64,000 bases of DNA from the NCBI GenBank assembly GCA_016125335.1, contig WGLY01000036.1, positions 1 through 64,000 on the forward strand, written 5' to 3'. The notes beneath the pieces were generated by a model. That model ran no database searches. It had not been told where the DNA came from and saw nothing but the letters and a program-made list of their open reading frames with translations. Positions 1 through 8,710 of this stretch are shown here, one piece after another (the stretch's first letter is position 1; each line of letters starts with the position of its first letter). The translations under genes were made by a program, and so were the position numbers. This DNA is from Frankiales bacterium (lineage in GTDB: Bacteria; Actinomycetota; Actinomycetes; S36-B12; CAIYMF01).

Positions 1-1
1 C

Positions 2-1156
2 AACAGCGTCTACGGCGCGTCGAAGGAGATCGACCGTGCCCGGGCCCTGAAGGAGCTCTTCCCCGCGTTCGGTGCCGCGCTGGCTGCGGGTGAGATCACC
101 GAGCGCCACTGCGCCGTCCTCGTCGACCAGACCCGGTTCCTCACCGACCCCGAGGTCCTCGCGACGATCGAGGCGGCGGCGTTGGAGAAGGCCCGGACCC
201 TCACCGCCTCCGAACTGCGGAAGCACCTCGACAAGCTCATCTCCCGCCACGACCCCGACGCGACCGTCCGCGCGCACAAGGCCGTCGCGACCCGGGACGT
301 GTACCGCCAGCCGATCGGCGACGGGATGGCGTTCCTCGGCGTCACGCATCAGGCGCCGGTGATCGACGCGGTGTTCGACGCCATCGATGCCGCGGGCAAG
401 GCGCTGCGCGCGCAGCGCGGCGGCGCCGACGCGCTGCGCGCGGGGAACGAGGACGCCGCCGCGGGTGCCTGCCGCGCGGACGCGCTGGCCGCTCTCGTGC
501 TCGGGACCCGCAACGAGGAGGGCGCCCTCGTCTACGACGCGTCGCGCACCCAGACCGAGCTGCACGTCGTGATGGACCTCGGCACCCTGCGCGGCGAGCG
601 CGACGGCCTGGCACTGCTGAACGGGACTCCGATCCCTGCGCCGATCGCGCGGGAGGTCGCCGGTGTCGCGGAGTCCTGGCGACGGCTGGTCGTGGACCCG
701 GTCGACGGGCACCTGCTCGACTACGGCACCCGCCAGTACCTGCCCGCCGCCCTGCGGGAGCACGTCCTGCACCGCGACCCCATCTGCCGCCGACCCGGGT
801 GCACCCGCCGCGCCCAGGAGATGGACCACGCGCTCCCGTTCCCCGAGGGCGCGAGCGACACCGCGAACTGCGGCGGGCTGTGCTCGCGCTGCCACCAGGT
901 GAAGACCGCCGGGCACGCCACCATCGAGGACAGCGCGGCCGACGGGTCGGGCACCTGGGTCACCCGATGGCGGCAACGCATCCGCATCCCGGCCCAGCCG
1001 GTGCTCGAACCACCGGAGCGACCAGTGCCACCGAGTGGACCACCCGCTGCCCCAGCGGGTGCGGCACCACCCTGCGCTGCGTCGGACGGGCACACCGCCG
1101 CCGACCCTGACGACGGTCACGAGGCAGCGGATCCCGCGGAACGCCCGCCGTTCTGA
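2..1156 (+). CDS. DUF222 / HNH endonuclease domain protein (5' end cut off)
   Basis: The frame is open from the first bases of the window, so the true start lies upstream; 384 residues are visible. The first two thirds are a helical DUF222-like region. Near residues 250-300 is an HNH/zinc-finger-like segment: CRRPGC, then EMDHALPF, then LCSRCHQVK, giving two Cys pairs and the HNH histidine. The tail is a Pro/Ala-rich linker. DUF222-HNH proteins are multicopy in actinomycetes; their nuclease role is inferred from the HNH fold, and the biological job is unknown. No neighbour suggests a specific system. Confidence 0.9.
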   Translation, partial: NSVYGASKEIDRARALKELFPAFGAALAAGEITERHCAVLVDQTRFLTDPEVLATIEAAALEKARTLTASELRKHLDKLISRHDPDATVRAHKAVATRDVYRQPIGDGMAFLGVTHQAPVIDAVFDAIDAAGKALRAQRGGADALRAGNEDAAAGACRADALAALVLGTRNEEGALVYDASRTQTELHVVMDLGTLRGERDGLALLNGTPIPAPIAREVAGVAESWRRLVVDPVDGHLLDYGTRQYLPAALREHVLHRDPICRRPGCTRRAQEMDHALPFPEGASDTANCGGLCSRCHQVKTAGHATIEDSAADGSGTWVTRWRQRIRIPAQPVLEPPERPVPPSGPPAAPAGAAPPCAASDGHTAADPDDGHEAADPAERPPF

Positions 1157-1467
1157 CCCCCAGCCGCGCGGCAGCGACGCACGCCGTCCTCATTCCCGGG
1201 GCGTCACGCGTGCGCGCCTTCCCCCCACGGCGCCTCCACGTTCCGAGCGTCCGAGGAAGAGCTCTACGTCGCCCCGCTCCGGGCGCGAGCGCCGGTCCGT
1301 CGTGCCGACACGCCCGGCGCCGGGCCGAGCGGCGGGCCGTCGGCTCTCCGCACGCAGCTGCCGGAGCACGGCTGCGACCGATCCACGCGTTGTGCCGTGC
1401 GACGGCCTGCTGGCGGTGTGGCGTCGTCAGGCCTGGGCGACGTGGCCGCGCGGGAGTGGCGACGGCG
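1157..1467. other. Gene-free spacer
   Basis: The 311 bases between the HNH gene and the convergent repeat protein hold no open frame with protein-like composition and no obvious tRNA, repeat or hairpin. I see nothing supportable in it. Confidence 0.5.
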
Positions 1468-1836
1468 TCAGTGGCGGGCGGGGCTACGGACGAGGCGCCT
1501 CTCGCGCAGGTCGATGCTGCTGCCGGCGTCGTCCGCACCCCATGGACCCAGGCAGCTGTAGTCGTGCACGTGGATCTGGTCCCGGTCGAGGGGGCGCCCG
1601 TCGGGGTGCAGGGGCCGTCCGTGCCGCCACCACTCGGCGCGCCCGTCCGGTCCTTCGATCGCCGGGCCGTCGGCGCGGTGCAGCCAGCCGAGGTACCACC
1701 ACTCCGTGGTGCCGTCCGGATGCACGACGGCCGGCCCGTCCACACGGTGGAAGAGCCGGCCGTCGTGCAGCCAGATCCGCGTGCCGTCGGGCAGCACGTG
1801 CCCCGTCGGCTGCGCGAGTCCCCCCGAGACATCCAC
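1468..1836 (-). CDS. Small protein with LHR-x-DGPA-type repeats
   Basis: A 122-residue protein built from short tryptophan/aspartate-rich repeats: FHRVDGPAVVHPDG, then WYLGWLHRADGPAIEGPDG, then WWRHGRPLHPDGRP. This W-Y-x-x-G-x-x-HR-x-DGPA pattern is a recognisable, poorly understood beta-hairpin repeat resembling MORN-like repeats. The C-terminal 30 residues are not repetitive. There is no signal peptide. No clear Shine-Dalgarno precedes the ATG, so the start is uncertain. It stands alone, convergent with the HNH gene. Function unknown. Confidence 0.65.
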   Translation of the reverse strand: MDVSGGLAQPTGHVLPDGTRIWLHDGRLFHRVDGPAVVHPDGTTEWWYLGWLHRADGPAIEGPDGRAEWWRHGRPLHPDGRPLDRDQIHVHDYSCLGPWGADDAGSSIDLRERRLVRSPARH

Positions 1837-2025
1837 GGACGCACCGTAGGACGGTCGTCACGCGCGGAACACCCTCACGGGGCAGAGATACTCCATCCGG
1901 GCCACACCGATCGGGCGATGATGCGCACAGCGTGACGACGCTCCCGCTCACCGCACGCAGCGTGACCACCCGGGCGCCCGGGCCTCCGCCGCTCGGTCAC
2001 GCGGCGGCAGGCGCGCGATCGCCGG

Positions 2026-2559
2026 TCAGCCGTCGTGGACCGGCAGCGCAGCCGCGATCTCGGCGGCGATGTCCTGCGGGTCGCGGTCGTCGACGTCCAC
2101 CACCTGGTGCGCGGTGGCCTCGTAGAGCGGCTCACGGCCCTCGTTGAGACGGCGCAGGGTCTCGAGCACGTCGTGCCCGGCGAAGAACGGCCGGTCGTGC
2201 CCGTCGCCCACCCGGGCCGCGAGCGTCTCGAGGCGCGCGCGCAGCCAGACCACCCACCCGCCCTGGCGCAGGTGGTCGCGCATCGGCTGCGTGGTGATCG
2301 TGCTGCCCGGGATGCCGGCCACGAGGGGCGCGGGCATCGCCAGGATCTCCTCGACGACGAGGCCCTCGAGCATGTGCAGCCCGTCGGCGCCCCGGGTCGC
2401 GGCGACGTCGGGCGTCGCCTGCCCGGCGAGGTGCGCGACGATGTCGTCGTTGTCGACGTACGGCCAGCCGGTGCGCGCGGCGAGCGCGCGGCCGACGGTG
2501 GACTTGCCCGACGCCATCATGCCGATCAGCAGCACCCGCGTCGGCTCCGGTGCGCTCAT
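2026..2559 (-). CDS. Shikimate-kinase-like P-loop kinase
   Basis: A 177-residue P-loop kinase. The Walker A motif GMMASGKST lies at residues 13-21, followed by YVDNDD, the acidic substrate-side segment typical of shikimate kinase-type proteins. The size fits that family (about 170-190 aa). Its ATG overlaps the stop of the upstream dehydrogenase (ATGA), so the two are translationally coupled. An aro-pathway role is doubtful because no other aromatic gene is near. With a sugar dehydrogenase upstream, a sugar-acid kinase is equally possible. The substrate is not proven by sequence. Confidence 0.85.
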   Translation of the reverse strand: MSAPEPTRVLLIGMMASGKSTVGRALAARTGWPYVDNDDIVAHLAGQATPDVAATRGADGLHMLEGLVVEEILAMPAPLVAGIPGSTITTQPMRDHLRQGGWVVWLRARLETLAARVGDGHDRPFFAGHDVLETLRRLNEGREPLYEATAHQVVDVDDRDPQDIAAEIAAALPVHDG

Positions 2560-3605
2560 GCGTCCGAGAACTGCACGACGACCTTGATGTCGTCGGGCCC
2601 TCGCTGGAAGGCGTCCTGCACGTGCTCGGGCGCGACGCTGCGCGACACCAGCCGACCGAGCCAGTCGCGGTCGGCCCGTGCCAGTGCCTCGGCCGCCCGG
2701 TAGAAGTGCCGCCGGTTGGCGTTGACCGACCCGACGACGACGTTGTTCTGCAGCACGAGCTCGGTCGCGACGTCGGCCGCCTCCAGACCCGTGGTGCGCC
2801 CGCCCGACCCGACGCCGGTGAGGCACACGACCCCGCCCGCGCCGACGGCCTTGATGACGTCCACGATCACCTGGCCCACCCCGGTGCACTCCACGACGAC
2901 GTCGGGCGCGAAGCCGAGGTCGAGGGCGCCGCCCGTGTGGTACGTCGCGCCCAGCGCCCGCACGAGGTCCGGCTTGGCGCCGCTGTCCATGCGGTCCAGC
3001 ACGTGCACGTCGAGCCCCCGCTGCACCCCGAGCATCGCGGCGAGCAGGCCGATCGGCCCGGCGCCGGTCACCAGCACGGTGCGCGGCGTCCAGAAGGCGC
3101 GCCCCTCCATGTGGGCCACCTGCTCCCACGCCTTGGTCACGACCGTGGTCGGCTCGAGCAGGACGCCGAGCAGCCCGAGCCCCGGGTCGAGCCTGGTCAC
3201 GTAGCCGGGCTCGATGCGCCACCGCTCGGACATGAAGCCGTCGAGCGACTTGATGCCGCGCTCGGTGTACTGGCCGTTGAGGCACATGTCCCACTCCCCC
3301 ACCGCGCAGCTGGGGCAGGGCACGGGGTCGGGCCGTCGCACGATGCCGACGACGAGGTCCCCCGGCGACACGCCGGCGCCCTCGGGCGCCTCGAGGACGC
3401 GGCCCAGCGACTCGTGCCCGAGCACCAGGCGCTCGCGGCCCGGCGGCGACCAGCCGTAGGCGCCGCTCGCGATCTCGACGTCGGTGCCGCAGATCCCGAC
3501 GGCGACCGCCTCCACCAGGATCGCGCCCTCGCTCTCGGGCGGCTCCGGGACGTCGGACACCGCGAGGCTGCCCGCGGTCCTCGGCACGACGGTGATCGCC
3601 TTCAT
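2556..3605 (-). CDS. Zinc-dependent glucose-dehydrogenase-like alcohol dehydrogenase
   Basis: A 349-residue medium-chain dehydrogenase. The N-terminal catalytic domain has CGTD (catalytic zinc Cys, residue ~39) and the GHE motif (LVLGHES). The structural zinc site appears reduced to CPSC...C. The Rossmann segment is VTGAGPIGLLAAMLG near residue 185. Overall it resembles archaeal/bacterial glucose 1-dehydrogenases that oxidise aldoses with NAD(P). A GAGGAG ribosome site precedes the ATG. It overlaps the downstream kinase by 4 nt. Glucose as substrate is a family-based inference. Confidence 0.85.
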   Translation of the reverse strand: MKAITVVPRTAGSLAVSDVPEPPESEGAILVEAVAVGICGTDVEIASGAYGWSPPGRERLVLGHESLGRVLEAPEGAGVSPGDLVVGIVRRPDPVPCPSCAVGEWDMCLNGQYTERGIKSLDGFMSERWRIEPGYVTRLDPGLGLLGVLLEPTTVVTKAWEQVAHMEGRAFWTPRTVLVTGAGPIGLLAAMLGVQRGLDVHVLDRMDSGAKPDLVRALGATYHTGGALDLGFAPDVVVECTGVGQVIVDVIKAVGAGGVVCLTGVGSGGRTTGLEAADVATELVLQNNVVVGSVNANRRHFYRAAEALARADRDWLGRLVSRSVAPEHVQDAFQRGPDDIKVVVQFSDA

Positions 3606-3753
3606 CCGCGCTCCTCGACGTCGACGCTGCTGGCTCGACGGTAACCCGGGCGACCGTCGTCCCGCCCGCCCGTCACGAGGACGACGTCCGCCCGTCGGCC
3701 GCCGTTCCCTCCCCCGGCACCGGGGGGTCCGCGGGTGGTGCAGACTCGGGCGC

Positions 3754-4266
3754 GTGACTTCGACCACCGAGAGCCCCCAGGTCCACGACGTCGACGACGC
3801 GGCGCTGCTCGGCTCGCTGCGGTGGTACCGGCGGGTCGTCCTCGGCAAGGTCGCCGGCCTCACCCGCGCCCAGGCGACCTCGATCGTGCTGCCCAGCGGC
3901 GTCACCCTGCTCGGCATCGTGCAGCACCTCGCGATCGTGGAGCGCGAGTGGTTCGGGCACTGCTTCCGCGGCGAGACGCTGGAGGTGTGGGAGGACGACG
4001 CGACCTTCCACGTCGACCCCTCGCTCTCCCTCGAGGACGTCGTCGAGGACTACCGGGCCTCGTGCCGCCGCTCCGAGGAGGCCGTCGCCGGCGCCTCCTT
4101 CGACGAGCACACGCGCGAGCCGCACTGGTTCTTCGGCACCACCACGCTGCGCTTCGTCGTGCAGCACATGGTCAAGGAGACCGCCCGCCACGCCGGGCAC
4201 ATGGACATCCTGCGCGAGCTCACCGACGGCGTCACCGGCGACGACCAGGTGCCCGACGACGTCTGA
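3754..4266 (+). CDS. DinB family protein (DUF664-type)
   Basis: A 170-residue four-helix-bundle protein of the DinB/YfiT superfamily. The metal-ligand histidines are visible: [15 protein letters not shown] near residue 50, and [18 protein letters not shown] near residues 135-150, giving the usual three-His site. Such proteins often act in mycothiol-dependent or other thiol transfers in actinomycetes, but this is not assignable here. The start is a GTG at 3754, taken because the encoded MTSTTESPQ gives a family-length protein. It stands alone, 77 nt ahead of zwf. Confidence 0.9.
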   Translation: MTSTTESPQVHDVDDAALLGSLRWYRRVVLGKVAGLTRAQATSIVLPSGVTLLGIVQHLAIVEREWFGHCFRGETLEVWEDDATFHVDPSLSLEDVVEDYRASCRRSEEAVAGASFDEHTREPHWFFGTTTLRFVVQHMVKETARHAGHMDILRELTDGVTGDDQVPDDV

Positions 4267-4343
4267 GCCGCACATGCGCGGCGAGCGCACGCGACTGCTC
4301 CGAACCCGCCCGCGGGCGCCGCGCCATGGTCGATGATCGACGG

Positions 4344-5840
4344 ATGAACGACCAGCAGGCGCAGATCATCTCCTACCCCGCCCCGGGCAGCCGTCCCGCC
4401 CGTGCCTCGTCCGACACGACCCCGCCGCACGTCATCGTGCTGTTCGGGGCCACCGGCGACCTGGCCCGGCGCAAGCTGCTCCCGGGCCTGGTCCACATCG
4501 CTGTCTCGTCCCTGGCCCCGCCGATGCGCATCGTGGCCACCTCGCTCGAGGAGTTCGACGACGACGAGTTCCGTGCGTTCGCCCACCAGGCCGTGACCGA
4601 GTTCGGCAACCACGACGTCGACGACGAGCAGTGGCAGGCCTTCGCCGCGCACCTGTCCTACGTCCCGCTCGGGGCCGGCCCGGTCACTCTCGGCGCGGCG
4701 GTGCGCGCGGCGCAGGACGAGCTGGGGCCGGACACGCGCCTCCTGCACTACCTGAGCGTGCCCCCGAAGTCGGCGTTCGACGTCATCCGCACGCTGCGCG
4801 AGGCCGAGCTGGTCGAGAGCTCGCGCGTGATCATGGAGAAGCCCTTCGGCACCGACCTCGACAGCGCCGTCGTGCTCAACGACCACCTGCACGAGACGTT
4901 CGACGAGAGCCAGATCTTCCGCATCGACCACTTCCTCGGCAAGGAGGCGGCGCAGAACATCCTGGCCTTCCGCTTCGCCAACGGCCTGTTCGAGCCGATC
5001 TGGAACCGCAACTTCATCGACCACGTTCAGATCGACATCCCGGAGACCCTCGGCCTCGGCCGACGCTCGCACTTCTACGAGGCGACCGGCGCCTACAAGG
5101 ACATGGTGGTGACCCACCTGTTCCAGGTGCTCGCCTTCGTCGCCATGGAGCCGCCGACCGCGCTCGAGCCCCGGGCCATCAGCGAGGAGAAGAACAAGGT
5201 CTTCCGATCGCTGCTGCCCGTGGACCCGCTGGCGGTGGTGCGCGGGCAGTACACCGGCTACCTCGACGAGCCGGGCGTCGCGCCCGACTCGGACACCGAG
5301 ACCTTCATCGCGCTGCGCTGCGAGCTCGACAACTGGCGGTGGGCCGGGGTGCCGTTCTTCCTGCGCACCGGCAAGCGCATGGCCGAGGGCCAGCGGATCA
5401 TCTCCATCGCCTTCCGCGAGGCGCCCCGCACGATGTTCCCGGCCAACTCGGGCGTCGGCTCGGCCGGGCCGGACCACCTCACCTTCGACCTCGCGGACGC
5501 GTCCAAGGTGTCCCTGTCGTTCTACGGCAAGCGCCCCGGCCCCGGGTTCCGGCTGGAGAAGCTGTCGATGCAGTTCTCGACGCAGGAGACCAACCGCGCC
5601 AAGGACGTCCTCGAGGCCTACGAGCGGCTGATCCTCGACGCGATGCGCGGCGACCACACGCTGTTCACCACGGCGGAGGGCATCGAGAGCCTGTGGGCCC
5701 GCTCGGCCGACCTGCTGGCCGACCCGCCGCCGGTCAAGCCCTACGCCCCCGGCACGTGGGGGCCCAACGCGATCCACCAGCTCGTGGCGCCGCACGCCTG
5801 GCGGCTGCCGTTCGAGCGGGTCTGGCGCGAGTCCCACTGA
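4344..5840 (+). CDS. zwf: Glucose-6-phosphate 1-dehydrogenase
   Basis: A 498-residue glucose-6-phosphate dehydrogenase that oxidises glucose-6-phosphate with NAD(P) to 6-phosphogluconolactone, the first oxidative pentose-phosphate step. The coenzyme-binding [10 protein letters not shown] is at residues 35-44, MEKPFGTD follows mid-protein, and the active-site RIDHFLGKE is at about 193-201. Length is normal. An in-frame ATG 18 nt upstream (4326) is an alternative start; neither has a strong ribosome site. No tal/tkt/opcA/pgl genes are adjacent, so this copy is outside the usual actinomycete tkt-tal-zwf-opcA-pgl cluster. It may be a second copy. Confidence 0.95.
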   Translation: MNDQQAQIISYPAPGSRPARASSDTTPPHVIVLFGATGDLARRKLLPGLVHIAVSSLAPPMRIVATSLEEFDDDEFRAFAHQAVTEFGNHDVDDEQWQAFAAHLSYVPLGAGPVTLGAAVRAAQDELGPDTRLLHYLSVPPKSAFDVIRTLREAELVESSRVIMEKPFGTDLDSAVVLNDHLHETFDESQIFRIDHFLGKEAAQNILAFRFANGLFEPIWNRNFIDHVQIDIPETLGLGRRSHFYEATGAYKDMVVTHLFQVLAFVAMEPPTALEPRAISEEKNKVFRSLLPVDPLAVVRGQYTGYLDEPGVAPDSDTETFIALRCELDNWRWAGVPFFLRTGKRMAEGQRIISIAFREAPRTMFPANSGVGSAGPDHLTFDLADASKVSLSFYGKRPGPGFRLEKLSMQFSTQETNRAKDVLEAYERLILDAMRGDHTLFTTAEGIESLWARSADLLADPPPVKPYAPGTWGPNAIHQLVAPHAWRLPFERVWRESH

Positions 5841-5875
5841 CGGCGTCGGCCCTCGCGCGGCCGGGCCCGCGTCAG

Positions 5876-7420
5876 TCAGCGCACGGTCATGCCGGCGGCG
5901 GCCGCGGCCCGCTCGACCCCGCCGTCGCGCACGAACCGCTCGGCGGCGGCGAGCTCGGGGGCGAGGTAGCGGTCCGGCCCGGGGCCGGGCACCGTCTCGC
6001 GCAGCGCTCGCACCACCGCCCCGGTCACCGGCGAGGGCTCCAGGGGCGCGCGCAGGTCGATGCCGCGCGCCGCCGCGACCAGCTCGACGGCCAGCACGCG
6101 ACGCAGGTTGTCCAGCGAGGTGCGCAGCTTGCGGGCGGCCGACCAGCCCATGGACACGTGGTCCTCCTGCATCGCCGAACTCGGGATCGAGTCCACCGAG
6201 GCCGGCGTCGCGAGGCGCTTGTTCTCCGACACCAGGGCGGCCTGCGTGTACTGCGCGATCATCAGCCCGCTGTCGACGCCGGGATCGTCCGCGAGGAACG
6301 GCGGCAGGCCGTGGCTGCGGGCCCGGTCGAGCAGCCGGTCCGTGCGCCGCTCGGCGATCGAGCCGAGGTCCGCGCTCACGATGGCCAGGAAGTCCAGCAC
6401 GTAGGCCACCGGGGCACCGTGGAAGTTGCCGTTGGACTCCACCCGGCCGTCCGGGAGCACCACCGGGTTGTCCACCGCGGCGGCCAGCTCGCGGCCGGCC
6501 ACGAGCCGCGCGTGCGCGAGCGTGTCGCGCACGCCGCCCGTCACCTGGGGCGCGCAGCGCAGCGAGTACGCGTCCTGCACGCGGGTGTCGTCCTCGAGGT
6601 GCGAGGCGACGATCGCCGAGCCGTCGAGCACGGCGAGCATCCGGGCCGCGCTGCGCGCCTGGCCGGGGTGCGGGCGCAACGGCTCGTGCAGCTCCGGGAC
6701 GAACACGCGGTCGGTGCCGAGCAGAGCCTCCACGCTCATCGCCGCGGTGACGTCGGCGACGTCGCACAGCTGCTCGAGGTCGGCGATGGCCATGGCCAGC
6801 ATGCCCAGCATGCCGTCGGTGCCGTTGATGAGCGCGAGGCCCTCCTTGGCCTCGAGCACGACGGGCTCGATCCCCGCCGCGGCGAGCAGCGGAGCCGACT
6901 CCGCCTCCACTCCGTCCGGTCCGGTCGCGTGGCCCTCCCCCATCAGGACGAGCGCGCAGTGCGAGAGCGGGGCGAGGTCGCCGCTGCAGCCCAGCGAGCC
7001 GAACTCTCGCACCACCGGCGTGATGCCGGCGTTGAGCAGCGCCGCCATGGTCTGCGCGACGACGGGGCGGATGCCGGTGCGGCCCGAGGCGAGCGTCTTC
7101 AGGCGCAGGAACATCAGCGCCCGCACGACCTCCCGCTCGACCGGCTCGCCCATGCCGGCCGCGTGCGAGCGGATGAGCGAGCGCTGGAGCTGCGCGCGCA
7201 GGTCCGGGGAGATGTGCCGGGTGGCCAGCGCGCCGAACCCGGTGGAGATCCCGTACTTGGGCTCCGCGGCCGCGGCGTACTCCTCCACGCGCGAGCGCGA
7301 CACGACCATGGCGTCGAGCGCGGCCTGGGTCAGCTCGACCCGGGCGTCGGCCCGGGCCACGGCGACGACGTCGTCGAGCGTGACGCCGTGGGTGTCGAGG
7401 CGGACGACGGACTCGGACAT
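5876..7420 (-). CDS. hutH: Histidine ammonia-lyase
   Basis: A 514-residue enzyme that deaminates L-histidine to trans-urocanate, the first step of histidine degradation. YGISTGFG is at residues 56-63. The segment GSLGCSGDLAPLSH spans 141-154; its Cys145-Ser146-Gly147 triad cyclises to the MIO cofactor. Cys in place of the commoner Ala is allowed by the family signature. A GAGGAG ribosome site precedes the ATG. It is the last gene of hutU-hutI-hutH, 86 nt after hutI, although it catalyses the first reaction. Confidence 0.97.
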   Translation of the reverse strand: MSESVVRLDTHGVTLDDVVAVARADARVELTQAALDAMVVSRSRVEEYAAAAEPKYGISTGFGALATRHISPDLRAQLQRSLIRSHAAGMGEPVEREVVRALMFLRLKTLASGRTGIRPVVAQTMAALLNAGITPVVREFGSLGCSGDLAPLSHCALVLMGEGHATGPDGVEAESAPLLAAAGIEPVVLEAKEGLALINGTDGMLGMLAMAIADLEQLCDVADVTAAMSVEALLGTDRVFVPELHEPLRPHPGQARSAARMLAVLDGSAIVASHLEDDTRVQDAYSLRCAPQVTGGVRDTLAHARLVAGRELAAAVDNPVVLPDGRVESNGNFHGAPVAYVLDFLAIVSADLGSIAERRTDRLLDRARSHGLPPFLADDPGVDSGLMIAQYTQAALVSENKRLATPASVDSIPSSAMQEDHVSMGWSAARKLRTSLDNLRRVLAVELVAAARGIDLRAPLEPSPVTGAVVRALRETVPGPGPDRYLAPELAAAERFVRDGGVERAAAAAGMTVR

Positions 7421-7506
7421 CGGGGCACTCCTCGGTCGGTGGAGCCGGTCGGGTCGGGCGGGCGGTTCGGCGGCGGTTCGGGCGGGATCGGGGCGGTCGG
7501 CTCGGG

Positions 7507-8706
7507 TCAGCGCACGCGGGCGCCCGCGCGGAACACCGAGCGCACCAGCGGGACACCCGGACGGTAGGCCAGGTGGACGTGCGACGGGGCGTCGAGCATC
7601 ACGAAGTCCCCCCGCATCCCCGGTCGCAGCGCGCCGACGTCCGTGCGGCGCAGCGCCCGGGCGCCGCCTGCGGTGGCCGCCCAGAGCGCCTCCGCCGGCG
7701 TCATGCGCATGTCGCGGACGGCCACGGCGATGCAGAAGGGGATGTTGGTCGTGTACGACGAGCCCGGGTTGCAGTCCGCGGCGAGCGCCACCGTGACGCC
7801 GGCGTCGAGCAGACGGCGCGCGTCGGGGTAGGCCGCGCGGGTGGAGAACTCCGCGCCGGGCAGGAGGGTGGCCACCGTGCCGCTGCCGGCCAGTGCCTCG
7901 ATGTCGGCGTCGTCCACGTGCGTGACGTGGTCGGCCGAGGCGGCGCCCACCTCGACCGCCACCTGCACGCCCGGCCCGGGGCCGAGCTGGTTGGCGTGCA
8001 CCCGTGGCTGGAGGCCGCGCGCCATGCCGGCGCGCAGGATCTCCCGGGCCTGGTCGCCGTCGAAGGCGCCGCGGTCGCAGAACACGTCGATCCACGTGGC
8101 ATAGGGCGCGCAGAGGTCGAGCATCTCGCCCGTGACGAGCGCGACGTAGTCGTCGGGACGGTCGGCGTACTCCGGCGGCACGACGTGCGCGCCGAGGAAG
8201 GTGAGCTCCTCGACGTGCTGCGCGGCCGCCTGGAGCGACCGCAGCTCGTCCACCGACGACAGCCCGTAGCCGGACTTGCACTCCGACGTCGTCGTCCCGC
8301 TCAGCGCCGCCTCGCGCACGAGCCGCCCGACGTTGGCGGCCAGCTCCTCGTCGCTCGCGGCGCGCGTGGCCGCCACGGTCGAGGCGATGCCGCCGGCGGT
8401 GTAGGGCCGTCCGGCCATGCGCGCGGCGAACTCGTCGGCGCGGTCGCCGGCGAACGCGAGGTGGCCGTGGCTGTCGACGAAGCCCGGCACCACCGCGGCG
8501 CCCGCGGCGTCGATGCGACCGCCGTTGTCCGACGCCGAGGCGCCGGCGCGGGGGCCGGCGTAGACCACCTCGCCGGCGTGGACGACGAGGGCGGCGTCGC
8601 GCAGGATCCCAAGGGGTCCCTCGCCCGCCTCCGGGTCGTTGGTGACCAGCTCGCCGATGTTGTCGACGAGGACGCTGCCCGCGCGTCCTCCCGGGGCGAT
8701 CCTCAA
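7507..8706 (-). CDS. hutI: Imidazolonepropionase
   Basis: A 399-residue amidohydrolase that opens 4-imidazolone-5-propanoate to N-formimino-L-glutamate, the third hut step. The metal-binding HGH (His80, His82) lies in [13 protein letters not shown]. Further ligands lie in HANQLG and SADHVTH, and the catalytic acid region in [12 protein letters not shown] start 4 nt after the hutU stop, with GAGGG just upstream, gives the family length. It is cotranscribed with hutU and hutH. No hutF or hutG is present in the window, so how the formimino group is removed cannot be read here. Confidence 0.96.
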   Translation of the reverse strand: MRIAPGGRAGSVLVDNIGELVTNDPEAGEGPLGILRDAALVVHAGEVVYAGPRAGASASDNGGRIDAAGAAVVPGFVDSHGHLAFAGDRADEFAARMAGRPYTAGGIASTVAATRAASDEELAANVGRLVREAALSGTTTSECKSGYGLSSVDELRSLQAAAQHVEELTFLGAHVVPPEYADRPDDYVALVTGEMLDLCAPYATWIDVFCDRGAFDGDQAREILRAGMARGLQPRVHANQLGPGPGVQVAVEVGAASADHVTHVDDADIEALAGSGTVATLLPGAEFSTRAAYPDARRLLDAGVTVALAADCNPGSSYTTNIPFCIAVAVRDMRMTPAEALWAATAGGARALRRTDVGALRPGMRGDFVMLDAPSHVHLAYRPGVPLVRSVFRAGARVR

Positions 8707-8710
8707 GCCC

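Noticed and set aside
7440-7500. G-rich tandem-like stretch between hutI and hutH (CGGGCGG/GGTTCGG) as a repeat or quadruplex element
   Set aside because: No regular unit, and similar G-runs occur by chance in this base composition.
4050-7556. Long minus-strand open frame across zwf
   Set aside because: Shadow of zwf and out of frame with hutH; no recognisable domain.
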